NCBI RefSeq assembly: GCF_000275725.1 | Contig: NZ_AJTS01000040.1 | Span: 238,654-302,653, forward strand | DNA from: Vreelandella stevensii S18214 | GTDB taxonomy: Bacteria; Pseudomonadota; Gammaproteobacteria; Pseudomonadales; Halomonadaceae | Direction of reading: 5' to 3' | Length of the DNA: 64,000 nucleotides | Program-made: the position numbers and the translations under genes | Shown here: positions 20,025 to 29,848 of the stretch, in pieces | Layout: each line of letters begins with the position of its first letter | How positions within the stretch are numbered: position 1 is the first letter of the stretch | Notes under the pieces: generated by a model | What the model was told of the DNA's origin: nothing | The model's input: the letters and a program-made list of their open reading frames with translations, nothing else | Databases searched by the model: none

Positions 20025-22496
20025 TCACGGCAGTTCGGCAGGGGCATCCAGGGAGGACAAGGGCGTGCGCAGGAAGTCTTTCAGCGCCGTCAGGCTCATC
20101 GGGCGCGCGAAGTAGTAGCCCTGAAAATGGTCGCACTGGAGCTGGCGGAGGTAGGCAAACTGCTCGGCCGTTTCCACGCCCTCGATCAGCACTTCCAGGC
20201 CAAGCTTGTCGGCCATGGTCACCACCCCCTCGACGATGGCGGCATCGCGAGTATCGTTGGCGACGTCGCGTACGAAGGAGCGATCCACCTTCAGCTTGTT
20301 GATAGGCAGGCGTTTGAGGTAGCTGAGGCTGGAGAACCCGGTGCCAAAATCATCCAGCGCAATGTGCACGCCCAGCCGCCGGATGGCCTGCAGGGCCTGA
20401 ATGGTCGATTCGGCACTGTCCATCAACACCCCTTCGGTCAGCTCAAGCTCCAGCAGCGCGGGTGCCAGACCACTGTCGGCCAGCACCTGCTCCAGCGAGG
20501 TGAGAAAACCCGGGCGCTGAAACTGCATGGGCGAGACGTTGATGGCCACGGTGATTGGGGTGTCGTTCAGCGCATTGAGTTCCAGCGCATCGCGGCATGC
20601 GGTGGCCAGCACCCACTCGCTGATCGGAATGATCTGGCCCGTGTCTTCGGCCAGGCTGATGAACTGGGTAGGCGGGATATTGCCGCGCACCGGGTGATGC
20701 CAGCGAATCAGCGCTTCGACCCCCGCCACTCGCCCACGGTGATCAATCTGCGGCTGGTAATGGAGTTCGAACTGGTGCTGCTCAATGGCTTGCTGCAACG
20801 CATGCCGCAGGTTGACGCGCTCGGTCACCTTGCGGTTCAGCTCGTCGGTGTACCACTGGAAGGTGTTGCGTCCCCGTCGCTTCGCCTTGTACATGGCCAG
20901 GTCCGCCTGCTGCACCAGCTGGCGCGGCTCCTTGATGGTGCCGTCGTCGGTGGCAATACCGATGCTGGCGGTCATGCGCAGCTCGCTGCCGCGATACCAA
21001 TAAGGAGCCGATACTCGGGCCAGCAGCCGCTCGACCACCTGCAGCACATCGTGCTCATGGGCAAGGTCCGGCAACAGCACGATGAATTCGTCACCACCAA
21101 AGCGCGCCACGGTATCCCAGGGCCGCAGCTCTCCCTCCAGCCGCTTAGCCACTTCCAACAGCATGAAGTCGCCCACTTCGTGACCCAGAGTGTCGTTGAT
21201 GGGCTTGAAATCATCGAGGTCGATGAACAGTACGGCCAAATAACGGTGATAACGCTTGGCCAGCAGGCACCCCTGGGCCAGCCGTTGATCCAGCAGCAGT
21301 CGATTGGGCAGCCCTGTCAACGCATCATGGTTGGCGTTATGGCTCAGCTGGGCCTGATACTCGCGCTGGGCGGTAATATCGTTTTGAGCGCCGATGAAGT
21401 GGGTGACCACACCCCTCTCATCGCGCACGGGGGAAATGTACAGATCGTTCCAGAACGGCGCGCCGTTGCGGCGATAGTTGCGGATCACCACGTGCACGTC
21501 CCGCTGCTCCTGGATGCCCTTGCGTAACAGTGCCAGCGTTGCCGAATCCGTCTCTTCGCCCTGCAGGAAGCGACAGTTACGCCCCAGCGCCGCGTCACGA
21601 GAGTACCCGGTGATACGTTCGAAAGCGCTATTCACGTAGACCATCGGCAGGTCCGGCTGCTGCGCATCGACGATCACCACACCGTTGGTGCTGGACTCCA
21701 CGCTGCGCTCCAGCAGGGTCAACTGGCGTTCGGTAGCCTTGCGCTGGGTAATGTCCTGGCTAGAGCCCTGAACCTGAATGATCTGCCCCTGCTCATCGCG
21801 CACGGCTCGGCCAATGGCACGCACCCAGCGCCGCTGCCCTTGGCGGGTGATGACTTCATACTCGCCGTCGAAGCTGACACCCTCCGCCGCACAGGCCTGA
21901 AAATCGCGCTTGAGCCGCTCACGGGATGTCGGCGCGTAGAATGCAAACGCCTCGTCCGTGGAAGGTTGAAACCCGGCGGGCATGCCGTGGATATGGCACA
22001 GCTCATCGGACCACACCGGCACATTATTGACCGTATCGACATACCAGCCACCGATATGAGCGGTTTCACCGGCAATCCTGAACAACCGTTGATTACGTCT
22101 TAGCTGCTTCTCTACCGCCTTGCGCTGGGTAATATCCCGAGCAATGACGTAGATCACCTGATCGCCGGTAGAGGCGGTGACTTCGATCCACACCCTGCGC
22201 CCATCGGCGGTCAGTGCACACACCGAAAAGGCGTCGAGCTTGTCGCCACGACACAGCCGCGCCAGGGCCTCCTCGATGGCCGGATGGTCGCGGGGTTCCA
22301 CCACGACGCTGCAGGGCTTGCCCAGTAGCGCCGATGCCTCATAACCCAGCAAGGTCTCGAAGCGTGGGTTGACGCTGAGCAGCTTACCCGCAAAGTCGAT
22401 GCAGCAGAACAAGTCCTGGGAAAGCAGGAAGAACTGGTCTAACTTGCCTTGCGGTTCATCAACGGACATGGGCATTCCAGGCAGGGTTGGGCGCAT
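20025..22496 (-). CDS. PAS-PAS-LOV-GGDEF-EAL protein: putative blue-light-regulated c-di-GMP enzyme
   Basis: The 823-residue protein has PAS domains at about 15-130 and 138-255, a LOV domain at about 262-378, GGDEF at about 385-550 and EAL at about 565-812. The LOV signature GRNCRFLQG carries the photo-adduct cysteine (Cys308), and the FMN contacts Asn340, Asn350 and Gln371 are in place. GGDEF 467-471 is intact with an RxxD inhibition site at 458-461. The EAL domain keeps EALIRW (594-599), NVSP, ELTE, DDFGTG, KVD, EGVET and QGYYF, so phosphodiesterase residues are also complete. No membrane segment is visible; it is probably cytosolic. Either enzyme activity could dominate. The start is uncertain: ATGs at codons 1, 8 and 10 are all possible. 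It diverges from hemC. Confidence 0.9.
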   Translation of the reverse strand: MRPTLPGMPMSVDEPQGKLDQFFLLSQDLFCCIDFAGKLLSVNPRFETLLGYEASALLGKPCSVVVEPRDHPAIEEALARLCRGDKLDAFSVCALTADGRRVWIEVTASTGDQVIYVIARDITQRKAVEKQLRRNQRLFRIAGETAHIGGWYVDTVNNVPVWSDELCHIHGMPAGFQPSTDEAFAFYAPTSRERLKRDFQACAAEGVSFDGEYEVITRQGQRRWVRAIGRAVRDEQGQIIQVQGSSQDITQRKATERQLTLLERSVESSTNGVVIVDAQQPDLPMVYVNSAFERITGYSRDAALGRNCRFLQGEETDSATLALLRKGIQEQRDVHVVIRNYRRNGAPFWNDLYISPVRDERGVVTHFIGAQNDITAQREYQAQLSHNANHDALTGLPNRLLLDQRLAQGCLLAKRYHRYLAVLFIDLDDFKPINDTLGHEVGDFMLLEVAKRLEGELRPWDTVARFGGDEFIVLLPDLAHEHDVLQVVERLLARVSAPYWYRGSELRMTASIGIATDDGTIKEPRQLVQQADLAMYKAKRRGRNTFQWYTDELNRKVTERVNLRHALQQAIEQHQFELHYQPQIDHRGRVAGVEALIRWHHPVRGNIPPTQFISLAEDTGQIIPISEWVLATACRDALELNALNDTPITVAINVSPMQFQRPGFLTSLEQVLADSGLAPALLELELTEGVLMDSAESTIQALQAIRRLGVHIALDDFGTGFSSLSYLKRLPINKLKVDRSFVRDVANDTRDAAIVEGVVTMADKLGLEVLIEGVETAEQFAYLRQLQCDHFQGYYFARPMSLTALKDFLRTPLSSLDAPAELP

Positions 22497-22526
22497 CGCG
22501 CGCGGGTCTTAAATGGACCGGTTATT

Positions 22527-22565
22527 TTTACTGTGTGGCCGGGTGCTTTATGATGAGAATTATCA
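22527..22565 (+). promoter_or_regulatory. Putative hemC promoter with overlapping Fur-like palindrome
   Basis: TTTACT at 22527-22532 and TATGAT at 22549-22554 are 16 bp apart and resemble a sigma-70 promoter for hemC. Overlapping the -10 is TGATGAGAATTATCA (22551-22565), which matches the Fur 7-1-7 consensus at all but two defined positions. The site also lies upstream of the divergent LOV protein gene. Regulation by iron is inferred from the match alone. Confidence 0.45.
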
Positions 22566-22604
22566 CAGTTCGACGCGCCGTGTCAGCGGCAAAGGGAGTA
22601 TAAC

Positions 22605-23549
22605 GTGTTACCCATCACGAAATTGCGCATCGCCACGCGAAAAAGCCAGTTGGCCATGTGGCAAGCCGAATATGTTCGCGACCGCCTGATGGCGGCCCAC
22701 GATGGTCTGGAGGTCGAGCTTGTTCCGCTGTCCACCAAAGGCGACAAGATCCTCGACACGCCGCTTTCCAAAATCGGCGGTAAAGGATTATTCGTCAAGG
22801 AGCTCGAAGACGCCATGCTGGATGGCCGCGCCGATATCGCCGTGCACTCCATGAAGGATGTGCCGATGCACTTCCCTGAAGGGCTGGGGCTGTCGGTCAT
22901 TCTGGAAGGCGCCGACCCAACCGATGCGTTTGTCTCGAACCATTACGCCAGCGTCGAGGAGCTGCCGGAAGGTGCCCGCATCGGCACCGCCAGCCTGCGC
23001 CGGGGCCTGCAACTCCGTGAAGCGCGCCCAGACCTGCAGATTCTCAACCTGCGCGGCAACGTACAAACTCGTCTGGCCAAGCTGGACGACGGCGAGTTCG
23101 AAGCCATCATCCTGGCGACCTCAGGCCTGCAGCGCTTGGGGCTGGACGCCCGGATCGCCCAGGCGCTTCCACCGGAAGTATGTTTGCCTGCCTGCGGCCA
23201 AGGGGCGCTGGGCATCGAATGCCGCCTGCACGATCCCGACCTGATTGCACTGCTGGCCCCGCTGGATGACCCGGACACCGCCACCCGTGTGCGCGCCGAG
23301 CGCGCCATGAATACCCGCCTGGAAGGCGGCTGCCAGGTGCCCATCGCAGGCCACGCCGTACTGGACAAAGCCAATGACACGCTCTGGCTGCGCGGCCTGG
23401 TGGGCAACCCGGAAGGCACCGAGGTACTGCGTGCCGAAGGCCGAGGCTCCATTCACGAACCGGAAGCACTGGGCATTCGCATCGCCGAAGAGCTGCTGGA
23501 TCAGGGGGCTGGTGACATCCTGGCCGAGGTCTACGGCAGCAACGTATGA
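22605..23549 (+). CDS. hemC: Hydroxymethylbilane synthase (porphobilinogen deaminase)
   Basis: HemC joins four porphobilinogens into hydroxymethylbilane. The 314-residue protein has [29 protein letters not shown] and the cofactor-bearing Cys in [11 protein letters not shown]. It heads the plus-strand hemCDXY operon and its stop overlaps the hemD ATG by four bases (ATGA). Confidence 0.96.
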   Translation: MLPITKLRIATRKSQLAMWQAEYVRDRLMAAHDGLEVELVPLSTKGDKILDTPLSKIGGKGLFVKELEDAMLDGRADIAVHSMKDVPMHFPEGLGLSVILEGADPTDAFVSNHYASVEELPEGARIGTASLRRGLQLREARPDLQILNLRGNVQTRLAKLDDGEFEAIILATSGLQRLGLDARIAQALPPEVCLPACGQGALGIECRLHDPDLIALLAPLDDPDTATRVRAERAMNTRLEGGCQVPIAGHAVLDKANDTLWLRGLVGNPEGTEVLRAEGRGSIHEPEALGIRIAEELLDQGAGDILAEVYGSNV

Positions 23550-24298
23550 CGCTACCGGTGCTGATTTGTCGCCCCGGTGAACGCGGCGACGCACTAGCCT
23601 ACGCGCTAGGCGAGCAGGGGTGGGAGGTTGCACCTCTGGACGTCATGCGCCTGGAAGCATTGGCGGAAGATGCGACGCAGCGCCAAATCTGGCTGGATAT
23701 CGATCAGTACCATAAGATAGTAGTCGTCAGTCCCTTTGCCGCTTACTGTTTGAGTGAAGCGCTGGATCGCTACTGGCCGCAGTTGCCAATCGGCATCGAT
23801 TATTACAGCGTGGGCCGCAGCACTGCCAGTGCACTGCATGACCAGCTTGGCGTACGAGTGCGTGTTCCCCCGCCCCAGCGGGGAGAAGACACCAGCGAAG
23901 CACTCCTGTCGCTGGCCTCGCTGGCCCGCCTGGACCATCAGCGGGTGCTGCTGGTCGCTGGAGAAGGGGGACGCACCCTGCTCGCGGATACGCTGACCGA
24001 GCGGGGCGCCTGCGTCACTCGGCTGGCCGTTTATCGGCGCGTATACCAGCCGCCCTCGGCGGCCATGCAGCAGTGTCTGGCAAACGGCCATTACCGAGCG
24101 TTAATCGTCACCAGCGGCGAACTACTTGAATATCTGGCAAAATGGTGTGGTCCAGCTGCGTTGAACCAACCGCTAATCGTTTCCAGTCGCCGTTTAGCTA
24201 CACTGGCCGGTAGACTGGGTTTTTGTGACCTCAAGGTGGCGTCGGGAGCAACGCCGGCTGCGCTGGTGGCCGCGTTGGATCGGTCCTGCAACCCCTAG
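23546..24298 (+). CDS. hemD: Uroporphyrinogen-III synthase
   Basis: The 250-residue protein cyclises hydroxymethylbilane with inversion of ring D. Sequence conservation in HemD is low, but the two-domain layout is visible, with [15 protein letters not shown] and [11 protein letters not shown] in the first half and [17 protein letters not shown] and [10 protein letters not shown] in the second. Placement between hemC and hemX, translationally coupled to hemC, supports the call. Confidence 0.9.
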   Translation: MTLPVLICRPGERGDALAYALGEQGWEVAPLDVMRLEALAEDATQRQIWLDIDQYHKIVVVSPFAAYCLSEALDRYWPQLPIGIDYYSVGRSTASALHDQLGVRVRVPPPQRGEDTSEALLSLASLARLDHQRVLLVAGEGGRTLLADTLTERGACVTRLAVYRRVYQPPSAAMQQCLANGHYRALIVTSGELLEYLAKWCGPAALNQPLIVSSRRLATLAGRLGFCDLKVASGATPAALVAALDRSCNP

Positions 24299-24341
24299 GG
24301 TGCCGATGTCGATCAAGGAACTTAATAAGGGCTAGCGACAG

Positions 24342-25724
24342 ATGAGCAAACAACCAACTGATCAGGAAGGCGTCAACCAGGCGTCTACCGATGCATCCAA
24401 GGGCGGCACCCCTGCTGGTGACGCCACCGCCACCCGAGACTCGGGCACCCACGGCTCTTCGTCTTATGCCGCCAAGAACAGCCGTTCACGGCGGCGGCAT
24501 AAAAACACCAGCAATACGGCAGCGACCCCTGCGGCAACCGCAGCGGCCGACACCCCGAAAGAGAGCGTCGCAGATACCAACCCCACCGCCAAACCGGCAG
24601 ATGAAAAGCCTGCCAGACACAGCGGGCCTGCTCCAGCAGGCGGCGGCGCGAAGCCCACGCCGCCGCCCTCCAACAACGGTGGCGGAAACGGCAAGGGTGG
24701 CGGCATTGCCATTGCGCTGGTGGTTATCCTGGCACTCGCCCTGGGTATCGTTGCCTGGCAAGGCTGGCAGCGCCTGGATAGCCAGCAGCAGCGCATCGAC
24801 GAGCTGGCCCAACAGACCCAGGACAGCGCCACACAAGCCTCGGTCAGCGACCTGGAAGCACGTTTAGAGTCCGGTGAAGCCGAGCGCAGTCAGGCGCTGG
24901 ACAGCACCATGAGCGAACTGCGCAGCGAGCTGGACAGCTACCGCAGCGACGTCAACAGCACCCTGGATGAGGTGCTGGCCCAACTGTCACAAGAGCAGGA
25001 AACCGACGAGCGCGACTGGCTACACGCCGAAGCCGCCTACCTGCTGCGTCTGGCGAACCAACGCCTGCAGCTCGAAGGCGATGTGGATGGTGCCGCTGCC
25101 CTGCTGCGTACTGCCGATGCTCGCCTGGTCGATGCCGACAACCCGGCACTCACCTCGGTGCGCCGAGAAATCGCCAGCGAGCTGGCCGCACTGGATGCCG
25201 TGCCCCGTGTCGACCGTACCGGTATCTACCTGGCGCTCAACGCGCAGCAGGAGCGCATTTCAGGCCTACGGCTCTCCCAGGAGATCGAAGAGCGCGCCGT
25301 AACATCAGGAATCGAGCAGCCGCCGACCGGCACTTTCCAGCGCCAGCTGGCCCGCTTCGGTGAAGAGCTGAAAGACCTCGTGGTCATTCGTCATCACGAT
25401 GAAGCCCTCGAAACGCTGATCACACCGGAACAAGAGTCCTATCTGCGTCAAAGCCTGCGTCTGGTGCTGGAGCAGTCGCAGCTGGCCCTGCTGCAAGAAG
25501 AGCAGGAACTGTATGAAGCCAGCCTCGACAAGGCGCTGGAACTGCTGAATGGCTACTACGCCACCGAGCGCGAAGAAACCCAAAGCGTCATCGCGCGTCT
25601 GCAGGAGCTCAAGCAGGTTCAGGTCAAGCCCGAGCTGCCGGACATCAGTGCTTCCCAGCAGGCACTGGCCAGCTTCATCGACAATCGCTTCGAATCGCGC
25701 CGCCAGGACGGAGGTGATGCATGA
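24342..25724 (+). CDS. hemX: HemX family membrane protein
   Basis: This 460-residue protein has a low-complexity N-terminal cytoplasmic region of about 115 residues rich in Ala, Thr, Pro and Gly with an RRRHK patch, one transmembrane segment (IAIALVVILALALGIVAW), then a long coiled coil (about 145-210) and a helical periplasmic domain. The HemX family was once called uroporphyrin-III methyltransferase, but no methyltransferase motif is present; the role is probably structural in heme synthesis with HemY. Its stop overlaps hemY by four bases. Confidence 0.88.
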   Translation: MSKQPTDQEGVNQASTDASKGGTPAGDATATRDSGTHGSSSYAAKNSRSRRRHKNTSNTAATPAATAAADTPKESVADTNPTAKPADEKPARHSGPAPAGGGAKPTPPPSNNGGGNGKGGGIAIALVVILALALGIVAWQGWQRLDSQQQRIDELAQQTQDSATQASVSDLEARLESGEAERSQALDSTMSELRSELDSYRSDVNSTLDEVLAQLSQEQETDERDWLHAEAAYLLRLANQRLQLEGDVDGAAALLRTADARLVDADNPALTSVRREIASELAALDAVPRVDRTGIYLALNAQQERISGLRLSQEIEERAVTSGIEQPPTGTFQRQLARFGEELKDLVVIRHHDEALETLITPEQESYLRQSLRLVLEQSQLALLQEEQELYEASLDKALELLNGYYATEREETQSVIARLQELKQVQVKPELPDISASQQALASFIDNRFESRRQDGGDA

Positions 25725-26983
25725 GAAAACTTATCCTGCTGATCGTTGCAGGCCTGGCGGTTGGCGCACTGTTTGGGCACCTGATGATGTCAGTGCCCGG
25801 CTACTGGCTGATTCGAGTGGGCGACACCTCGGTCCAGACGTCGTTCTGGTTCGGTCTGGTACTGCTGCTGGCGGCCTTCATCGTGCTGCACTTCGTGCTG
25901 CGCCTGCTGACCGGCATCATTCGTCCCGTGGGGCGCTTTCGCACCTGGAACAGCCGCGCCCGCAACCGCCGCGCCATGAAGCGCACCGTACATGGGCTGG
26001 TGGCGCTCACCGAAGGCCGCTGGAAAAAAGCCGAGAAGACCTTGGTACGCGCTGCCGATGACTCCAGCACCCCGCTGGTGAACTACCTGGCAGCCGCCCT
26101 GGCGGCCCACTATCAGGGCTACCACGAGAAATCTCAGGAGCACTTGAATCAGGCGCAGCTCACCACCGACGGCGCCGACACCGCCATTGGCCTGATGCAG
26201 GCCCAGCTGATGATCGACCGCCAACAGCCCGAAGAAGCGCTGGCGATCCTCAACCGACTGGACAAGCAGCTCTCCAACCATCCTCAAGTGCTGAAACTGC
26301 TCAAGCAGGTGCATTTGAGCGTCAACGACTGGGAAGGGCTGCGTCGCCTCATTCCACGCCTGGCCGCGCAGAAGCTGATTACCCAGCAAGAGCGCGAGCA
26401 GCTGGAGTTCAAGGCCTACCGGGAGCTGATTCTGTTCGAAGCCAAGAACCCGTCCAATATCGAGCGTGTGCGCGGGCTATGGGCCGACATGCCCGACTAT
26501 CTGCGGGCCAATACCGAGCTGATCGTGCTCTACACCGAAGCCCTGCTGCAATCCAACGAAGAACCGATTGCCGAGCGGCTGCTCAATCACTCCCTGGACC
26601 ATCATTGGGATGCGCGCCTGGTCAAGCGCTATGGCCTGCTGAACGTCGACGCCGCGCGCCAGCTGGCCAAGGCGCAGAAATGGCTGCAAGAGCGCCCCAA
26701 CGACCCGGAACTGCTGCTGGCCTGTGGCCGCCTGTCACTACGGGTTGGCCAGTGGGAAAAGGCCCTTGAGTATTTCGAGGCCAGCCAGCGCCAGCGCCCG
26801 AACGGTGAGGTCTGTGCCGAGCTTGCACGCCTGTACGCCAGCTTGGGCGAGCACAACAAGAGCCAGCTCTACTACCGGCACAGCGTGGACATGCTGGCCA
26901 AGTCGCTGCCTTCACTGCCACAGCCCAGCGATGCCCATGACAGCAAGCAGGGTGGCCAGAAAGCAACGCCGCGCAAGGCATGA
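25721..26983 (+). CDS. hemY: HemY family TPR membrane protein
   Basis: The 420-residue protein has two N-terminal membrane segments (LILLIVAGLAVGALFGHL and FWFGLVLLLAAFIVLHFVL) followed by about 330 residues of TPR-like helical pairs. This is the gammaproteobacterial HemY of the hemCDXY operon, unrelated to protoporphyrinogen oxidase HemY of Bacillus. It ends with a basic tail. A strong hairpin follows 26 nt after the stop. Confidence 0.9.
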   Translation: MRKLILLIVAGLAVGALFGHLMMSVPGYWLIRVGDTSVQTSFWFGLVLLLAAFIVLHFVLRLLTGIIRPVGRFRTWNSRARNRRAMKRTVHGLVALTEGRWKKAEKTLVRAADDSSTPLVNYLAAALAAHYQGYHEKSQEHLNQAQLTTDGADTAIGLMQAQLMIDRQQPEEALAILNRLDKQLSNHPQVLKLLKQVHLSVNDWEGLRRLIPRLAAQKLITQQEREQLEFKAYRELILFEAKNPSNIERVRGLWADMPDYLRANTELIVLYTEALLQSNEEPIAERLLNHSLDHHWDARLVKRYGLLNVDAARQLAKAQKWLQERPNDPELLLACGRLSLRVGQWEKALEYFEASQRQRPNGEVCAELARLYASLGEHNKSQLYYRHSVDMLAKSLPSLPQPSDAHDSKQGGQKATPRKA

Positions 26984-27008
26984 CCCTCGCAAGGAAGGTC
27001 GCTTGAAT

Positions 27009-27040
27009 GCAACAGGGTGCCCCGAGGGGCACCCTGTTGC
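27009..27040 (+). terminator. Hairpin ending the hemCDXY operon
   Basis: A 15-nt arm at 27009-27023 (GCAACAGGGTGCCCC) is perfectly complementary to 27026-27040, giving a very stable stem with a tight loop. Only GTT follows, so the U tract is poor, but position and stability suit an operon end. Confidence 0.6.
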
Positions 27041-27168
27041 GTTATGGGCAGGGCAAGTAACCATTCACGCGGCAATGGCTACCGCGGTATGCGTCGTCCA
27101 GGCTGCGGGAAAAACGGCTAAACGGTTACACTGATGTTTTGATGGCATGATGAAGGCCCCCTGTTGAC

Positions 27169-28038
27169 ATGATCGGCGCAACCCCCGCCCTCCCCCTCTA
27201 TCTTGGCCTGCCCATGTGGGCCAATCAGGATTGGCAGGGCAGCCTCTATCCTCGCCAGGCCAAAACCGAGCTGCTCAGCGACTATGCGGCGGTGTTTTCC
27301 AGCGTCGAGGGCAATACGACGTTTTACAGTGGCACGCCCAAACCCGATGTCATCGCCGCTTGGGCGCGCCAGGCGCCGCCGCATTTTCGCTTCTGCTTCA
27401 AGCTGCCGGGCCGGATTACCCACGACCAGCGTCTGGCCCAACCTGGGGATGCCTGGGCGTTTCTGGACGCGCTGACGCCCCTGCACGACCGGCTAGGCCC
27501 TACCATGGTGCAGCTACCCAGAGACTTTGTCCCTGCCGAACTCCCCCGGTTGGAAGCCCTGCTCGCCCAGTGGCCAGCGCATTTGCCCTGTGCGGTAGAG
27601 GTTCGCCACCCTGTTTTTTTCCACAAGGGTGACGCAGAGAGGGCCTTGAACCGCCTGTTGATAACTTATTCAGTCAACCGAGTCATGCTGGATGTGCGCC
27701 CGGTATTCTCTACGCCGCATGAAGGGCACGCTGGGCTGGCCCACGCCCAGCAGGAGAAGCCGAAACTCCCGCTACACGTGCTTTCCACTGGTCAACAACC
27801 CATCATTCGCTTCATTGGGCATATTGACAAAGCGATCAACACTCGCTACTTCGCCCCTTGGATAGAACAGCTCAGCCTGTGGATAAAACAGGGGAAAACC
27901 CCTTTTTTATTTGTGCATACCGCAGACAACCGTGAGTCTCCCCAGATGGCTCGCCACCTCTATCGCCTGGTGCAGGCCAAGACCGCTTTGGCAGACCTGG
28001 TGCCCTTCGCCGAGGAAAAGCAGAGCCAGCTATTTTAA
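27169..28038 (+). CDS. DUF72 domain-containing protein (YecE-like)
   Basis: The 289-residue protein has the DUF72 TIM-barrel pattern: LYLGLPMWANQDW at the start, YAAVFSSVEGNTTFY, FRFCFKLPGRITHD, MVQLPRDF, AVEVRHPVFF, LFVHTADN and the end segment. Members have no proven reaction; they resemble UV endonuclease/xylose isomerase-type barrels. It stands alone on the plus strand. The middle part after HPVFF is somewhat A+T-richer than the flanks. Confidence 0.85.
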   Translation: MIGATPALPLYLGLPMWANQDWQGSLYPRQAKTELLSDYAAVFSSVEGNTTFYSGTPKPDVIAAWARQAPPHFRFCFKLPGRITHDQRLAQPGDAWAFLDALTPLHDRLGPTMVQLPRDFVPAELPRLEALLAQWPAHLPCAVEVRHPVFFHKGDAERALNRLLITYSVNRVMLDVRPVFSTPHEGHAGLAHAQQEKPKLPLHVLSTGQQPIIRFIGHIDKAINTRYFAPWIEQLSLWIKQGKTPFLFVHTADNRESPQMARHLYRLVQAKTALADLVPFAEEKQSQLF

Positions 28039-28191
28039 GCCGCCTTTTTAGGCTGGCTCACTGGCAAGCCTACCCTTGATCGGATAAATTGCGCGTTCTT
28101 TCGGAAAAGCACGCTGGCAATCTCTTTTTTCCGAACATCGGCGCAATCTGCCGATATCGACCCATTACAATTGAACTGAAACAGGTGATTT

Positions 28192-29535
28192 ATGGCAAAA
28201 CTTGCGCATGCACAGTGGTCATCTCGTATGGGCTTTGTGCTGGCCGCGGCGGGCTCCGCCGTTGGCCTGGGCAATATCTGGCGCTTCTCGTACATGGTGG
28301 GCGACAGCGGTGGCGCCGCTTTCGTTCTGGTCTATTTGGCCTGTGTGGCACTGGTCGGCCTGCCCATTCTGGTCGCCGAGTGGATGATTGGCCGTCGCGG
28401 TCAGAAGAACCCCATCAATACCATGGCCGAACTGGCCGCCAATCATGGCCGCTCGAAAGCGTGGGCACTGGTCGGCGTCAGCGGCGTCCTGGCTGCCTTT
28501 CTGATTCTCTCGTTCTACAGCGTCATCGGCGGCTGGTCGTTGAACTATACGCTGGGTTCGGTGCTCGGCAGCTTCAATGACCAGGACGCTGACAGCATTG
28601 GCGCCATCTTCAGCGGCATGTTGGGCAGCCCTACCGCCCTGCTGCTGTGGCATACGGCCTTCATGGTGTTGGTCGTTGGGATCGTGGCACGCGGGGTCAC
28701 CAAAGGCCTGGAAAGCGCTGCTCGCACCCTGATGCCTGCCCTGGTGGTCCTGATGCTGGTGCTGGTGGGTTACGGCATGACCAGCGGCTACTTTGGTGAG
28801 GCCCTGAGCTTCATGTTCAGCCCCGATTGGGATGCGCTGGATGGTGGTGTCGTACTGGCGGCCATGGGCCAGGCATTCTTCACGCTGTCGCTGGGCATGG
28901 GGATCATGATGGCCTACGGCTCGTACCTGGGCGAAGACGTCAACCTGATCAGCACCGCGCGAACGGTCATCCTGCTGGATACCGCCATCGCCCTGCTGGC
29001 GGGCCTGGCCATCTTCCCCATCGTCTTTGCCAACGGCCTGAGTGCTGGCGAAGGCCCCGGCCTGATCTTTGTCACCCTGCCCCTGGCGTTTGGCAACATG
29101 ACCGGCGGCACCATTCTGGGCCTGATGTTCTTCCTGCTGCTGACCTTTGCCGCCCTGACGTCGGCCATTTCACTGCTGGAACCGGTGGTGGAAACTCTGG
29201 AAGAGCGCACGTCGATGCCACGCATCGTGGCCACATTGGTGAGCGGAGTGGCGGTATGGGCACTGGGTGTCGCGGCGCTGCTGTCGTTCAACGTATGGGC
29301 AGACGTGCTGTTCTTTGGGCTGAACATCTTCGACCTGCTGGATACCTTCACCAGCAAGATCCTGCTGCCATTGACCGGCCTGGGTGCGATCGTATTCTTC
29401 GCCTTCTGCCTGGATAAAGAAGAAGCGCGCAAGGAACTGAGGCTGGATGTCTACGACTACAGCCTGTGGAACCTGCTGGCCAAATACGTCGCCCCCATCG
29501 GGGTCACGGTGGTTTTCCTGGCAGGCCTGTTCTAA
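28192..29535 (+). CDS. Sodium-dependent transporter of the NSS/SNF family
   Basis: This 447-residue protein shows the LeuT-type layout: N-terminal WSSRMGFVLAAAGSAVGLGNIWRF (sodium and substrate site of TM1), PILVAEWMIGRRGQKNP, TM6/8-like LSLGMGIMMAYGSYL, and about 11 to 12 hydrophobic segments. Bacterial members take up amino acids with sodium. The substrate cannot be read from the sequence. It is a single-gene unit with 153 nt upstream; a CATCGGCGCAATCTGCCGAT dyad lies in that leader. Confidence 0.9.
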   Translation: MAKLAHAQWSSRMGFVLAAAGSAVGLGNIWRFSYMVGDSGGAAFVLVYLACVALVGLPILVAEWMIGRRGQKNPINTMAELAANHGRSKAWALVGVSGVLAAFLILSFYSVIGGWSLNYTLGSVLGSFNDQDADSIGAIFSGMLGSPTALLLWHTAFMVLVVGIVARGVTKGLESAARTLMPALVVLMLVLVGYGMTSGYFGEALSFMFSPDWDALDGGVVLAAMGQAFFTLSLGMGIMMAYGSYLGEDVNLISTARTVILLDTAIALLAGLAIFPIVFANGLSAGEGPGLIFVTLPLAFGNMTGGTILGLMFFLLLTFAALTSAISLLEPVVETLEERTSMPRIVATLVSGVAVWALGVAALLSFNVWADVLFFGLNIFDLLDTFTSKILLPLTGLGAIVFFAFCLDKEEARKELRLDVYDYSLWNLLAKYVAPIGVTVVFLAGLF

Positions 29536-29629
29536 CTCGCCGCTGGGTCGGCAAGCTTACCCAATAGAGAGGGCGTTACCGTGGCGTAACGCTTTCTCGC
29601 CTTCCTTCACCAGCCTCTTCTTCGGCTGG

Positions 29630-29848
29630 CTAGTGCAGTTCGCTCTCTTGCGGGTCGTCATCGTCTGGCAAGGGAGCGATATCCCGTGACAGCTTCTGGA
29701 ATTCCCGGTGCAGCTCGATGCCCCGACGCGCTCTCAGGCTACGTTGGGCGGCGCTGCGCCGACGTTGGGCATGCTCATCGACCTCCATACTCATGAATAT
29801 GTCGAGCAATTCGCTTTTTACCGAGGTCATTCGTTCGACGTTTCTCAT
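29630..29848 (-). CDS. Small charged hypothetical protein
   Basis: This 72-residue protein begins MRNVERMTSVKSELLDIFMSM, has an Arg-rich middle (AQRRRSAAQRSLRARRGIELHREF) and an acidic tail. The start at 29848 is supported by a near-perfect GGAGGAG site 8 to 9 nt upstream; the 28 codons before it have no such support. It recalls the small PA3496-type proteins of pseudomonads in size and Arg-rich helix, but I cannot assign it firmly. It lies opposite to the NSS gene and divergent from hexR. Confidence 0.6.
   Translation of the reverse strand: MRNVERMTSVKSELLDIFMSMEVDEHAQRRRSAAQRSLRARRGIELHREFQKLSRDIAPLPDDDDPQESELH

Noticed and set aside
20127-21527. Plus-strand open frame of 466 codons opposite the LOV-GGDEF-EAL gene
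   Set aside because: Antisense shadow; the minus-strand protein has complete domains in the same region.
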